A DNA stretch of 64,000 nt, taken from positions 34,281 through 98,280 of the forward strand of contig JBKQMG010000134.1 in assembly GCA_052146815.1 (NCBI GenBank), given 5' to 3'. Source of the stretch: DATJZH01 sp052146815 (GTDB lineage: Bacteria; Actinomycetota; Actinomycetes; Streptosporangiales; Streptosporangiaceae). Both the position numbers and the translations under genes were made by a program. The notes under the pieces are model-generated. The model was not told the DNA's origin. It was given only the letters and a program-made list of their open reading frames with translations, and did not search any database. Shown piece by piece: positions 1 to 8,760 of the stretch (within the stretch, counting starts at the first letter, position 1; each line of letters starts with the position of its first letter).

Positions 1-421
1 CCCGCATGAACGCGGCGATGTAGCTGGAAGCAGAATTGAGGCCGAGAACGATGCCGATGATCGCGGCGACGCCGGCTGAAGCGTGACTGTGCTGCAGATG
101 GCTGACCGCCGACAGGAAGATACTGCGCGCCGCGTGCGGCGCTGCCGTCGCCAGGCTGGTCATCAGCGGCTGGGTCGCGGACTTGCCGATCAGGCCGAGC
201 AGTGAGACCAGGACCAGGAGGCCGGGGAAAATCGACAGCACCGCGTAGTAGGTCAGCGCTGCGGCCCGGTCCTGCAGGATGTCGTTGCGGTACTCCCGCA
301 CCGCCCGCCGGCCCGCGGCCAGCCACGAGCCGGTGCCCAGGTCAGATGGCTTCTCGGGCGCGCCGTCGCCATCAGCCGGAACTGCCCGGCCCGGTGACTG
401 GGTGCTGCTGCGGTCTGCCAT
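1..421 (-). CDS. YihY/BrkB-family inner membrane protein (partial)
   Basis: Only the first 140 codons lie in the window; the gene runs off the left edge. Reading the minus strand from the ATG at 421 gives a polar Pro/Asp-rich leader of about 35 residues, then the family hallmark AALTYYAVLSIFPGLLVLVS as the first membrane helix and a second hydrophobic stretch (AAIIGIVLGLNSASSYIAAF) near the edge. YihY/BrkB (UPF0761) proteins have six helices and were once annotated as ribonuclease BN; their function is unsettled, with proposed roles in transport or envelope maintenance. The 155 bases up to the DUF427 gene form a divergent promoter region. Family assignment is firm; function is not. Confidence 0.85.
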   Translation of the reverse strand, partial: MADRSSTQSPGRAVPADGDGAPEKPSDLGTGSWLAAGRRAVREYRNDILQDRAAALTYYAVLSIFPGLLVLVSLLGLIGKSATQPLMTSLATAAPHAARSIFLSAVSHLQHSHASAGVAAIIGIVLGLNSASSYIAAFMR

Positions 422-575
422 CGTGGTGCGTCCTCCTGTTGGGCCGGCTGGTCCGCCGGGCCGCGCCGGCGCGGATACCTGTAGCTACCCCGCCAGGCCG
501 CCCTCTAACAGGACCGGGGCCGGCCCCATAGCGTGGACGGCAGGACTGATACCGGATAGCCGCGAAGGAGCAGGT

Positions 576-1409
576 ATGACGCAAGGCACGCAGTCGCCGC
601 ACGCTACGCAGGGCCCGGCGGACGGTCAGCAGCACGGAACGCGGCCCGCCACGGCAGAGCGCGGCCACCGGGTATGGACGGAGCCGAACGGGCGCCGGGT
701 GCGGGTGCTCCTGGGCGGCCAGGCGGTCGCCGACAGCTCGCGAACGCTGTACCTGTTCGAGACCGGGCATCTGCCCGTCTACTACTTCCCGCGATCCGAC
801 GTGCGTTTCGATCTGCTCGAGGCCTCCGCGCACCAGACGCACTGCCCCTTTAAGGGCGACGCGTCGTACTACACCGTCGCGGCCGGGGGCCGGCGGGCCG
901 AGAATGCCGTCTGGGCCTATCCGCAGCCGCTGCCGTCCGTCGGCGAGATCGCGGACTATGTGGCCTTCTACTGGAATGCCGCGGACGCCTGGTACGAGGA
1001 AGACGACGAGGTGTTCAAGCATCCCCGCGATCCGTATCACCGCGTCGACGTCCTGCAGTCCTCGCGGCACGTCCAGATCCGGATCGGCGACCTGATCGTC
1101 GCGGACAGCCGTCGGCCGCGGCTGCTTTTCGAGACCAGCCTGCCCGTCCGCTATTACCTGCCCAAGCTCGACGTCCGGCAGGATCTGCTGGTGCCCTCCC
1201 CGACGCGCAGCCGCTGCCCGTACAAGGGCGAGGCCGTCTACTGGTCCGCCGACGTCGCCGGCGCCCGCCTGGACGACGTCGTCTGGAGCTACCCGGCGCC
1301 GATCCCGGAGGCACCGAAGATCGAGAACCTGATGGCATTCTTCAGCGAGAAGGTCGACACGATCGTGGACGGCGTTCTGCAGGAGCGGCCCGTCACCCCC
1401 TGGTCGTGA
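576..1409 (+). CDS. Tandem DUF427 protein
   Basis: 277 residues. The ATG at 576 follows GAAGGAG at 563-570; the same frame is open further upstream, but that part is low-complexity and has no better start. The protein contains two copies of the DUF427 fold: about residues 35-135 and 150-255. Each has the motifs ADS(S/R)R..LLFET, YY(F/L)P..DVR.DLL, C(P)(F/Y)KG(D/E)A.Y(Y/W) and (W/V)(A/S)YP.P. DUF427 proteins are small cytosolic beta-rich proteins of unknown biochemical function that are common in actinobacteria. The gene is monocistronic and divergent from the YihY gene. Confidence 0.9.
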   Translation: MTQGTQSPHATQGPADGQQHGTRPATAERGHRVWTEPNGRRVRVLLGGQAVADSSRTLYLFETGHLPVYYFPRSDVRFDLLEASAHQTHCPFKGDASYYTVAAGGRRAENAVWAYPQPLPSVGEIADYVAFYWNAADAWYEEDDEVFKHPRDPYHRVDVLQSSRHVQIRIGDLIVADSRRPRLLFETSLPVRYYLPKLDVRQDLLVPSPTRSRCPYKGEAVYWSADVAGARLDDVVWSYPAPIPEAPKIENLMAFFSEKVDTIVDGVLQERPVTPWS

Positions 1410-1481
1410 CCCGAAGGCGCCGGGGCGGGCGGCGGAGCCGGTGACCGGGTTAGCGGGCGCCTAGAGCGGTGCTCCCGCCTG

Positions 1482-1848
1482 CTAGCGCGGTGCCGCCAGC
1501 CGTCGTGCGGCTTGCACGACGCTGGCGCGGCGCCGTCGCGCTCCGCCGGGTCATCGGGGTCAGCGCCGCCCAGCATCCGGGCCAGCTGCGGCACGCAGAA
1601 CCACCACGCGGATAGCGCGATGAGCACGAACACCAGGTGAGCGGGGTCGATGTCGCCGTCGAGCAGGCCGTCACGCTGAGCGGCCGCGACGGCGGCGACC
1701 TTGGCCTGGTAGTGCGCCGTGCGCTTCGCCTCGTCGGCTGCGGGGCCGCCGGCCAGGCCCTCCCACAGCAGCAGCCGGGCCAGCTCTGGATGGGCCGCGT
1801 AGTAGTCGAAAGTGCGCCCGGCGAACTCGCCGATGTCCCGCTGGAGGA
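1482..1848 (-). pseudogene. TetR regulator relic (C-terminal ligand domain only)
   Basis: The minus strand from about 1848 encodes DIGEFAGRTFDYYAAHPELA and on to ARMLGGADPDDPAE, which is the conserved C-terminal (ligand/dimer) part of a TetR-family regulator. The helix-turn-helix domain is absent. Near 1525-1540 the frame is lost, but the adjacent frame continues with the normal family ending ASVVQAARRLAAPR and a TAG at 1482-1484, so there is one frameshift as well as the 5' deletion. Upstream of the junction the sequence belongs to an SDR fragment on the other strand. Confidence 0.75.
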
Positions 1849-1939
1849 CCTCGTGGCGCTCATCACCTTCCTGTGCAGTGACGCGGCCAGCCATCTTTCC
1901 GGCACCGTGATCACGGTGCGCCCGCCTGTCACCCGCTGA
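1838..1939 (+). pseudogene. Short-chain dehydrogenase relic (last ~33 codons)
   Basis: The plus strand reads PLEDLVALITFLCSDAASHL and then SGTVITV before a TGA. This matches the C-terminal end of classical SDR proteins (the (F/L)L.SD.AS..(T/S)G..I.VDGG block). Nothing upstream in this frame resembles the Rossmann core. The fragment begins where the TetR relic on the opposite strand ends, so the two look joined by a rearrangement. It carries no function. Confidence 0.6.
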
Positions 1940-1981
1940 CCCCTCGCGGCCGCAGGCCCGGCCGCGCCGGCCGCCGCCGGG

Positions 1982-3436
1982 CTACCAGGTGCCCCAGGGC
2001 AGTCGCGGGGCGGGCAGGTCCGGGGGCCGCAGGAACGCCGGCGGCGAGGTCAGGTCCAGCGCGCCCAGCGGAGAGGTGGCGGCGGCGTCGCGCGCGGTCA
2101 GGGCGGGCAGGTTCCACTTCTCCTCGACCAGCTTCAGGATCGAGGTGTGATCGAGTACTTCACTGTGCACGAAATCAGGCCGGGCGTACGGCGACACGAT
2201 CACCGCGGGAACCCGGAAGCCGTACCGGTCATATCGCAGCGTCCCGGCGTCGAGGTTCTCGGCGTTGTGGACGTAGCCGGGCAGCACCGGCCGCAGCAGC
2301 GTATGCAGCAGCGACTTGCGCCCCACCAGGCTGCGCCCCTGCACCTCGTCGGGCGGCACGGCCGCAGGCGGCGCGACGTGGTCGTAGTAGCCGCCATGCT
2401 CGTCGTACACCCAGATCAGCAGCGTGTCGGGCCAGCCCTTGCCGTGCATGACCCGGCGGATCACCTCGGCGGCGAAGCTCTCGCCCTTGCTGATGTCCTG
2501 CGGGTTCTCCTCGGAGTAGGCCGTGAAGTCGGGATCCACGATGCTGAACGCCGGCAGCGTGCCGTTGTCGGCCGCCGCGAAGAACTCGTCGTTGCTGCGG
2601 ATATGCAGCAGGAACCGCGCGATTCCGAGCGGGAAGATGTCTGCGGTGAACTGGAGGTCCTTCTGCACATCCCCCATCCGGCCTGACGCCAGCCTGCCGA
2701 GGGACATCAGCCGCCGCCGCGCCTGGCGCCGCTGGTGCTGGACGTAGCGGCGGAATCCCGACTGGTCAGCGGCGACAGGATGGTAGTTCACCCACGAGAT
2801 GCCATGCCTGGTCAGCATGTCGAAAATGGTGCCGGCCGGCGGGTAGTCGGCCAGGTCGAACGGCAGGTCGTCAATAAGGCCGTGCGCCGTGCCGGCGATG
2901 AGGAACCGGCGGTTGGGGAACGTGGGACCCAGGCACGAGGAAAACCACCGGTCGGCCAGCGGGAACGTCCGCGCCAGCCCGTGATAGAAGGGCAGGTCGG
3001 CTTCGGTCCAGTAGGCCATCCCGGCGGTGAGGTCGGTGCCGGGCACGACTACCTCGGAACTGGTGACGAAGCCGTCGTTCTTCCCGTCGCCCCACTGCAG
3101 GTGGCTGGCGTGCCAGCTCTGCGACGGCACGCGCGGCAGCTGGACGCTCGAGCGCCAGTGCCGGACCGCGATCGACTCGCCGTCCCGGCTGAGATTGGCG
3201 GCCTCCGGCTCCCCGTCCGGGCTGAGCGGGAAACCCTCGCCGCGGCTGGCCAGCGTGCCGAGATAGTTGTCGTAGGAATGGTTTTCCATCATCAGCACGA
3301 CAATGTGCTTGATCTGCGGGAGCCGGTCGGTGCCCGCAGGCAGCGACGGCTCGGGGCGCTCGCCGGGCTTCGCGCTGCCGGAGCGCCGCGCGAGGCGGCG
3401 CGGATCCTGCTGTTCGAGCCGGTTCCACATAGACAA
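1982..3436 (-). CDS. Phosphoesterase (phospholipase C / acid phosphatase family)
   Basis: 484 residues. The family signature HIVVLMMENHSYDNYLG occurs near residue 45; its Glu and Asn are metal or catalytic ligands. Other family blocks are PSQSWHASHLQW, GPTFPNRRFLIAGTAHG, FSIVDPDFTAYSEENP and the distal metal site IWVYDEHGGYYDHV(A)PP. The enzymes hydrolyse phosphate esters or phospholipid headgroups. No twin-arginine or Sec signal is visible at the N terminus, although Arg-rich MSMWNRLEQQDPRRLARRSG precedes the domain, so location is uncertain. The preceding 120 bases hold only a short leader. Substrate cannot be told from sequence. Confidence 0.88.
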   Translation of the reverse strand: MSMWNRLEQQDPRRLARRSGSAKPGERPEPSLPAGTDRLPQIKHIVVLMMENHSYDNYLGTLASRGEGFPLSPDGEPEAANLSRDGESIAVRHWRSSVQLPRVPSQSWHASHLQWGDGKNDGFVTSSEVVVPGTDLTAGMAYWTEADLPFYHGLARTFPLADRWFSSCLGPTFPNRRFLIAGTAHGLIDDLPFDLADYPPAGTIFDMLTRHGISWVNYHPVAADQSGFRRYVQHQRRQARRRLMSLGRLASGRMGDVQKDLQFTADIFPLGIARFLLHIRSNDEFFAAADNGTLPAFSIVDPDFTAYSEENPQDISKGESFAAEVIRRVMHGKGWPDTLLIWVYDEHGGYYDHVAPPAAVPPDEVQGRSLVGRKSLLHTLLRPVLPGYVHNAENLDAGTLRYDRYGFRVPAVIVSPYARPDFVHSEVLDHTSILKLVEEKWNLPALTARDAAATSPLGALDLTSPPAFLRPPDLPAPRLPWGTW

Positions 3437-3556
3437 CGCCGCCTTCGATGGTGAATGTGCCGATATCGTCTCACGGGCGGCTCGTCAGACTGCGGCGCTC
3501 TCGGGGTGAGCGGCCAGTGCCGCGGGGAGCCCGGCCGGGCTGCCCGCGGCTGCGGG

Positions 3557-3730
3557 TCAGCCGCGGAACGCGTCCTTGACCTTCTCGCCCGCCTGCTTCA
3601 GGTTGGCCACTCCCTGGTCGCCCTTGCCCTCAGCCTCGAGGCCCTCGTCGCCAGTGGCCTTTCCGGCCGCTTCCTTCGCCTGGCCCTTCAGTTCGTCTGC
3701 CTTGTTACTGGCCTTGTCCGTCGCTGACAT
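3557..3730 (-). CDS. CsbD-family stress protein
   Basis: 57 residues from the ATG at 3730: MSATDKASNKADELKGQAKE and on to a Lys/Glu/Gly-rich helix ending VKDAFRG. This is the full length and pattern of CsbD-like proteins (KADELKGQAKEAAGKATGD), small hydrophilic proteins usually induced under general stress. The function is unknown. The frame extends upstream without any family similarity, so the internal ATG is preferred. Confidence 0.9.
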   Translation of the reverse strand: MSATDKASNKADELKGQAKEAAGKATGDEGLEAEGKGDQGVANLKQAGEKVKDAFRG

Positions 3731-3872
3731 GACAGCCCTCGATTCCTGTGGCGGCAGGGCGATCTGCCCGCTGCCGGTAGCGATTTCGTGCAGCACGACT
3801 CTGCCCCGGCAACTGCGGTGTACACCTGGACCGGGTCGGCGCCGCGGCCTGATCCGCCCCGCGGGCCGGTAC

Positions 3873-3899
3873 GATAGTTGCTTAGCAGAAGTAACTATC
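3873..3899. promoter_or_regulatory. MarR-type operator upstream of MFS gene
   Basis: GATAGTTGCTT and AAGTAACTATC form an inverted repeat separated by AGCAG, with a single mismatch across 11-base arms. AGTTACTT-type dyads of this kind are typical operators of MarR regulators that control MFS exporters. It ends 63 bases before the MFS start codon and lies in the 230-base gap after csbD. No MarR gene is adjacent, so the regulator would act in trans. Confidence 0.65.
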
Positions 3900-3962
3900 G
3901 GGCTCCGATTCGGGATAGCGGGGCTGGGAACGGCCGCGCCGCGAACATGAGGGAGCGAGAGC

Positions 3963-5267
3963 GTGAAGCGTCGGATGGGCAGGTTCTGGCGCCAGACGTT
4001 CTCCTCGCTCAAGGTCCCGAATTACCGGCTGTACGTCACCGGCCAGTCGATCTCGCTGGCGGGGACCTGGATGCAGATGACCGCGCAGTCGTGGCTGGTG
4101 CTGACGCTGACGCACTCCAGTACCGACCTCGGCCTGGTGCTGGCGCTGCAGACACTGCCCATCCTCCTGCTCGCGCCGTATGGCGGCGTGGTCGCCGACC
4201 GCACCGACAAGCGGCGGCTGATGGTGATGCTGCAGTCCTTCATGGGCCTGCAGGCCCTGCTGCTCGGGCTGCTCACCGTCTTCGGCGCAGTCCGGTTCTG
4301 GGAGGTCTGCCTGCTCGCGGTGGTCCTCGGGCTGAACAACGCCTTCGAGAATTCCGCCCGGCAGGCCTTCGTCCGGGAGATGGTAGGCAAAGACGAGCTC
4401 AGGAACGCGATCACCCTCAGCTCCGTGACGGTCAATGCCGCCCGGGCGGTCGGGCCCGCCATCGGCGGGGTGCTCATCGCCACGGTCGGCATCGGAGTCT
4501 GCTTCCTGCTCAACGCGGGCAGCTTCGTGGCGGTGGTCACGTCGCTGCTCATCATGGACCGCTCAGCCCTGCGGCCCAGTCTGCCCGCGCCGCGCGCCCG
4601 GGGCCAGCTGCGCGAAGGGCTGCAATACGCGGCACGGACCCCGACGATTGCGATCCCGCTCGCCATGATGGGCCTGGTCGGCCTTTTCGCCTATGAATTT
4701 CCCGTCTCGCTGCCGGTGCTCGCCGACCGGACCTTCCACGGCGGTTCGGTCGCGTATGGCTTCATGACCGCGGCCATGGGCGTCGGTGCGGTGATCGGGG
4801 GCCTGTTCACCGCCGCCCGTGGCCGCACCGGCCTGCGGCCGATGATCATTGCCTCGGTGGGGTTCGGCGCGGCGATTCTGGTGTGCGCGTTCTCGCCAGT
4901 GCTCGCGCTGGCCTACGTGGCGCTGCTGTTCGTCGGCTGGGCCAGCGTGTCGTTCATCGCCATCGGGAACTCCACGATTCAGCTCAGCTCCGAGCCGAGC
5001 ATGCGCGGCCGGGCGATCGCGCTCTGGCAGGTGGCTTTCCAGGGCACCACGCCCGTCGGCGGCCCGGCGATCGGCGCGATCATCGACCTGTCCGACGCCC
5101 GGATCGGGCTGGCGGTAGGCGGCCTGTCCTGCCTCGTGGCGGCTCTGGGTGGCGCCGTGCTCGCGCGGCGGTCGCGGTCGTCAGCGGCGGCTAGAGGCAT
5201 CACATCTGAGGAGCTCTCCGCCGCAGAGGCGACGGTGGCGCTGCCCGCCGAGCGGCCGGCCCAGTAG
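3963..5267 (+). CDS. MFS transporter (EntS/MFS_3-like exporter)
   Basis: 434 residues from a GTG start preceded by GAGGGAG at 3949-3955. About 12 hydrophobic helices are visible. Family blocks are LKVPNYRLYVTGQSISLAGTW, the loop 2-3 motif GGVVADRTDKRR (motif A), NNAFENSARQAFVREMVG and RAVGPAIGGVL. This subfamily exports small molecules such as siderophores or drugs by proton antiport. The MarR-like dyad directly upstream suggests ligand-induced expression. The tail after residue 400 is a short charged cytosolic end. Substrate unknown. Confidence 0.88.
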   Translation: MKRRMGRFWRQTFSSLKVPNYRLYVTGQSISLAGTWMQMTAQSWLVLTLTHSSTDLGLVLALQTLPILLLAPYGGVVADRTDKRRLMVMLQSFMGLQALLLGLLTVFGAVRFWEVCLLAVVLGLNNAFENSARQAFVREMVGKDELRNAITLSSVTVNAARAVGPAIGGVLIATVGIGVCFLLNAGSFVAVVTSLLIMDRSALRPSLPAPRARGQLREGLQYAARTPTIAIPLAMMGLVGLFAYEFPVSLPVLADRTFHGGSVAYGFMTAAMGVGAVIGGLFTAARGRTGLRPMIIASVGFGAAILVCAFSPVLALAYVALLFVGWASVSFIAIGNSTIQLSSEPSMRGRAIALWQVAFQGTTPVGGPAIGAIIDLSDARIGLAVGGLSCLVAALGGAVLARRSRSSAAARGITSEELSAAEATVALPAERPAQ

Positions 5268-5307
5268 AGCGCGCGCCCGCATCACTCTGGTCCCTCGCGG
5301 TGGACCG

Positions 5308-5889
5308 CTAGACGCTGGCCATGTCCCGGCTGGTCTTGACCGCGCGGCGGAGCATGAACCCGCCGCCGATCTCGATCAGTCCCATGACGATGAACCAGAT
5401 CCCGATCAGCACGGCCAGCACGCTCAGCGAGGACAGCGGGGCGGTCGCGACGACGATCCCGGCGATGATGCTGATGATGCCGAAGAAAATCCAGAAGCCC
5501 CTGCCCTCGCGGACGTTGCCCGAGATCCCGCCGATGAGGGAGGCGATGCCCTGCACGATCCAGGTGATGCCGATGAACAAGCCGATGAGCGCCAGCGTCA
5601 GATGCAGATGCCGGATCAGGACGACCCCGATGACCACGAACAGCAGCCCGGCGATTCCGAGCCAGACCCGGTGCGCTTCGGTGGGGTCGAAGACCCGCAC
5701 CAGGTGGAAGATGCCTGAGAGAATCATCAGGATCCCGAGCAGGATCGCGATGACATTCAGGGAGCCGCTCGGGTGAAAGGTCACGACGATCCCGAGGATC
5801 AGGGTCAGCGCGCCGAGGAAAATCGTCGCCTGCCACGCTCCCGTCAGCGCGCCTGGCGTCAGGGGCTGCTCGCCGTACTGGTCGGACAT
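5308..5889 (-). CDS. HdeD family membrane protein (DUF308)
   Basis: 193 residues with six regularly spaced hydrophobic helices in three two-helix repeats (ATIFLGALTLILGIVVTF, IAILLGILMILSGIFHLV, GIAGLLFVVIGVVLI, ALIGLFIGITWIVQGI, WIFFGIISIIAGIVVA, VLIGIWFIVMGLIEIG). This is the DUF308/HdeD pattern. The Escherichia coli member is linked to acid resistance; no biochemical function is established in actinobacteria. It is convergent with the MFS gene (40-base gap). The 195 bases upstream hold no recognisable gene. Confidence 0.88.
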   Translation of the reverse strand: MSDQYGEQPLTPGALTGAWQATIFLGALTLILGIVVTFHPSGSLNVIAILLGILMILSGIFHLVRVFDPTEAHRVWLGIAGLLFVVIGVVLIRHLHLTLALIGLFIGITWIVQGIASLIGGISGNVREGRGFWIFFGIISIIAGIVVATAPLSSLSVLAVLIGIWFIVMGLIEIGGGFMLRRAVKTSRDMASV

Positions 5890-6085
5890 ATTGGCTCTCC
5901 TGGTTCTTTCCTGGCGCGGAACCTGACCCGGCGGTGCGCCTGGCAGCGAAGCCAGGCTTTGCGCTTCTACTGATGCTTCCGAGCGCGGGCGCCAGTGTCG
6001 TCACCCGCTCTGGGTGATAACGATCTCCGCGGCGCGCTGCCCGCGCGCAGACAGCGGCGAAGCCCGGGTCTGCTCGGCGCGCGGG

Positions 6086-7009
6086 TCAGGCCACGGGGCG
6101 CGCGGCGGCGGGACTGGCCTGAGGGGTGCCCGGATGGCCCGGGCGGTGCTGCGCGGCGGCGATTTCGCGCGCGATCTGGGCGTCGGCCCGGCGGCTCTTG
6201 ACGGACTCGCCGCGGAACCAGCCCGCGGTGGCCAGGGCCAGCCAGCCCGCGTCGATGATCATGCCGCCGGCCCACATGAGCGCGCCGCCGATCTGCTGGT
6301 CGGCAATCGGGCCGGGCCCGAACGACCGCGCCACCTTCGCGTAGAACGGATACAGGTCATAGTCCGATGCGTAAAGGAAGAAGCCGGTCATTGTCTCCGG
6401 CAGCATCATCAGGAACAGCGAGATCACCTTGACGGCGGGGTCGACCCGCCGCGGGCAGCCATTGGCACCGAGCAGCGGGTAGTAATACAGCAGCGCCACG
6501 CCCAGGTACAGCGGGTACTCGACGAATTCCTGCACCAGGGGATGCTGGAGCGCGTAGTCGTAGAACGGCGAGAAGTGCGTGCCCATCAGGACCCCGGCAA
6601 ACAGCAGCCAGGTCAGGACCGGGCTGGTCATGACCCGCAGGGCCTTGCTGCGCAGGACCGGGACGATCCAGCGCCGGCGCAGCGCCGGGTCCGCCGCCTG
6701 CAGGAGGAGCAGCACCGGGCAGCCGAGCAGCAGGAGCGGTGCGATCACCATCATCAGCGCTATGTGCTGGGCCATATGCGCCCAGAAGAACGTGTCGCCG
6801 TAGGCGCCGACCGGCCCCAGCAGGACAATCCAGGTCAGCGCCAGCGCCCCGAGGAAGCTGGCGGTGCGCCGTCGCGGCCAGCGGCGCCGTGGCCTCCCCC
6901 GGCTGACGGCAGCGACCCCCCACAGGTAGGCCGCCGCGCTGGCGAAGATCGCCAGCGCGGGCACGGGCTCGAACGTCCACGTGCGCAGGACCTGCCAGAC
7001 GTCGTGCAC
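6086..7009 (-). CDS. ctaG: Cytochrome c oxidase assembly protein, CtaG (caa3) type
   Basis: 307 residues with about seven hydrophobic helices. The family pattern is clear: HMAQHIALMMVIAPLLLLGCP, then LTWLLFAGVLMGTHFSPFYD, HPLVQEFVEYPLYLGVALLY, and PETMTGFFLYASD. Proteins of the caa3_CtaG family assist copper delivery or assembly of heme-copper oxidases at the membrane. The gene is the last of a three-gene minus-strand cluster with oxidase subunits III and I, 9 bases after subunit III. Its relevance depends on whether the truncated subunit I is still made. Confidence 0.85.
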   Translation of the reverse strand: MHDVWQVLRTWTFEPVPALAIFASAAAYLWGVAAVSRGRPRRRWPRRRTASFLGALALTWIVLLGPVGAYGDTFFWAHMAQHIALMMVIAPLLLLGCPVLLLLQAADPALRRRWIVPVLRSKALRVMTSPVLTWLLFAGVLMGTHFSPFYDYALQHPLVQEFVEYPLYLGVALLYYYPLLGANGCPRRVDPAVKVISLFLMMLPETMTGFFLYASDYDLYPFYAKVARSFGPGPIADQQIGGALMWAGGMIIDAGWLALATAGWFRGESVKSRRADAQIAREIAAAQHRPGHPGTPQASPAAARPVA

Positions 7010-7018
7010 GCGGAGCCT

Positions 7019-7636
7019 CTACGGCACGACGTGCGGGCTGGCGACGAAGGACGTCGTGAACGCGAGCAGGACCGCCGAGACGGTCACCCAGGACCACCAG
7101 TACCCGACCAGCCGGACATGCCAGTGATTGTCGGCGGAGAACAGGCCCCGCCGGGAGCGGACGAAGATGGCAATGCCGAGGAAGAGAGTCAGCAGCAGGT
7201 GGACCAGATGCGATCCGGCCATGGCGATGACCGTCGAGGCGTAGGAGCCTGTCGTGGTGACGAACGGCAGCGTCGCCAGCCGGCCGATCTGCAGGCCCAT
7301 GTCGACCAGGAGCAAGAGCAGCGCGATGGTCGTGCCGGTCACCAGGCGGCGCTGGTCGCCGGCCCTGATGCCGAGCTCGCCCCAGCGGTAGACCAGGGCG
7401 CTGGCCACCACGACGCCGGCGATGAGCCAGCCGCTGCCCGCCCCGATCGTGGCGCTGCCCTTGGGGATCCAGCCCCCGTCGGTGTTCAGGCCGCGCAGGT
7501 AGAAGTAGGTGAACATCAGTGACAGGACGAACGCCGCGTCCGCGACGATCAGCAGGATGACGCCGAGCCGCTGGCCCGGTACCGGATCATGCGGATGCTC
7601 TGTCGGGTGCGCGTGCTGCACCGTGCTGGCCGTCAC
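7019..7636 (-). CDS. ctaE: Heme-copper oxidase subunit III
   Basis: 205 residues and five hydrophobic helices, the size of actinobacterial CtaE. Blocks include LLIVADAAFVLSLMFTYFYL, GSHLVHLLLTLFLGIAIFV and DNHWHVRLVGYWWSWVTV. Subunit III packs against subunit I and stabilises proton uptake. It starts with GTG at 7636, overlapping the stop of the subunit I fragment (GTGA), so the two are translationally coupled. No subunit II gene (ctaC) is present in the window. Confidence 0.85.
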   Translation of the reverse strand: MTASTVQHAHPTEHPHDPVPGQRLGVILLIVADAAFVLSLMFTYFYLRGLNTDGGWIPKGSATIGAGSGWLIAGVVVASALVYRWGELGIRAGDQRRLVTGTTIALLLLLVDMGLQIGRLATLPFVTTTGSYASTVIAMAGSHLVHLLLTLFLGIAIFVRSRRGLFSADNHWHVRLVGYWWSWVTVSAVLLAFTTSFVASPHVVP

Positions 7637-8754
7637 TGGGCGCCCTCCCCTGACTTGATGGCGGACTGCGGGCCGGCCGGCGCGGGAGCGGACCGGACCG
7701 CGACGGGCTCCTCGGCAGGCTCGACCTGCTCGGGCAGCGTCATCGACGGGGGCGGCCCGTTCTCCCCGTAGCCGTAGAAGTCACCGGTGACCACCGGCAG
7801 GACCTCGAAATTCTGCAGCGGCACCGGGGTGGGCGTCTGCCACTCCAGTGTCTTGCCGCCCCAGGGGTTGGCCGGCGCCTTCGGGCCGTAGAGCCACGAG
7901 GTGATCAGGGCGCCGGTGTAGATCAGCAGCCCGATCATGAGAACGTACGCCCCGTAGGTCGCCACCTGGTTGCCCGTCGTGAACTGCGGCGCGTAGTCGC
8001 CGGCCCGCCGCGGCAGCCCGGCGAGACCCAGGGCGAACATGGCCAGGAAGGTGACCTGGAATCCGGCCTGGAAGATCCAGAAGCCGATGGACGCCCAGCG
8101 CTCGTTGAGCATGCGCCCGGTCATCTTCGGGAACCAGTACGACAGCGCCGCGATGGCCGCCGTCAGGGCGCCGCCCACCAGCGTGTAATGGAAGTGCGCC
8201 ACCACGAACAGCGAGCCGTGCATGGCCTCGTCGACCGGGACGTCGGACAGGTAGATGCCGGTCACGCCGCCGATGATGAAGTTCCAGATCACCGCGTAGA
8301 CGGCCAGCATCGGGAGCCGGGCCCACACATGCCCCCGCCAGATCGTGCCGATCAGCACCAGGATGAGCAGGCCGGTGGGCACCGAGATGATCTCGGTGGT
8401 CAGCATGAACGGCCCGTTCAGGTCGGGCGCCCACCCGGACATGTACATGTGGTGCGCCCAGACGAACAGGCTGAGGCCAACGATGCCCGCCATGCCGATG
8501 ACCGCGCCCTTGAAGCTGAACAGCGGCTTGCAGCAGAACACCGGCGTCAGTTCCAGCACTGCGGCGAATCCCGGCAGCAAGATGACGTAGACCTCGGGGT
8601 GGCCCATCAGCCAGAACTGGTTCTGGTACAGCCACGCGCTGCCGCCGCCCGCGGCGTCGTAGAAGGTCGTGCCGACGGTACGGTCCAGGCCCTCGAGAAT
8701 CTGGGACGACATGAACATGGGGAACGCGACCAGGCCGAGAGCGACGCTGGCCAC
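7633..8754 (-). pseudogene. ctaD: Cytochrome c oxidase subunit I, 5'-truncated
   Basis: The reading frame encodes about 373 residues that correspond to the C-terminal two thirds of subunit I. Present are the CuB ligands (GHPEVYV with the cross-linked Tyr, and AHHMY) and the heme a3/heme a pair in helix X (VAHFHYT). Helices I to V are absent, including the MHG heme a ligand of helix II. The only start codon is a GTG at 8754 in the middle of what should be helix VI, and upstream in frame a stop lies at 8818-8820. Directly behind it a divergent gene begins. Loss of a low-spin heme ligand should make the product inactive, although the remaining frame is undamaged, which points to a recent deletion or an assembly junction. 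Confidence 0.8.
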
Positions 8755-8760
8755 CGCGCA

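Noticed and set aside
6014..7522. Plus-strand frame of about 500 codons opposite ctaG and ctaE
   Set aside because: Low-complexity Arg/Gln/Gly/Asp translation; the minus strand has conserved membrane protein families.
8188..8760. Upstream extension of the two-helix membrane protein
   Set aside because: The extension is antisense to the oxidase subunit I fragment and is rich in Asp, His and Arg without similarity.
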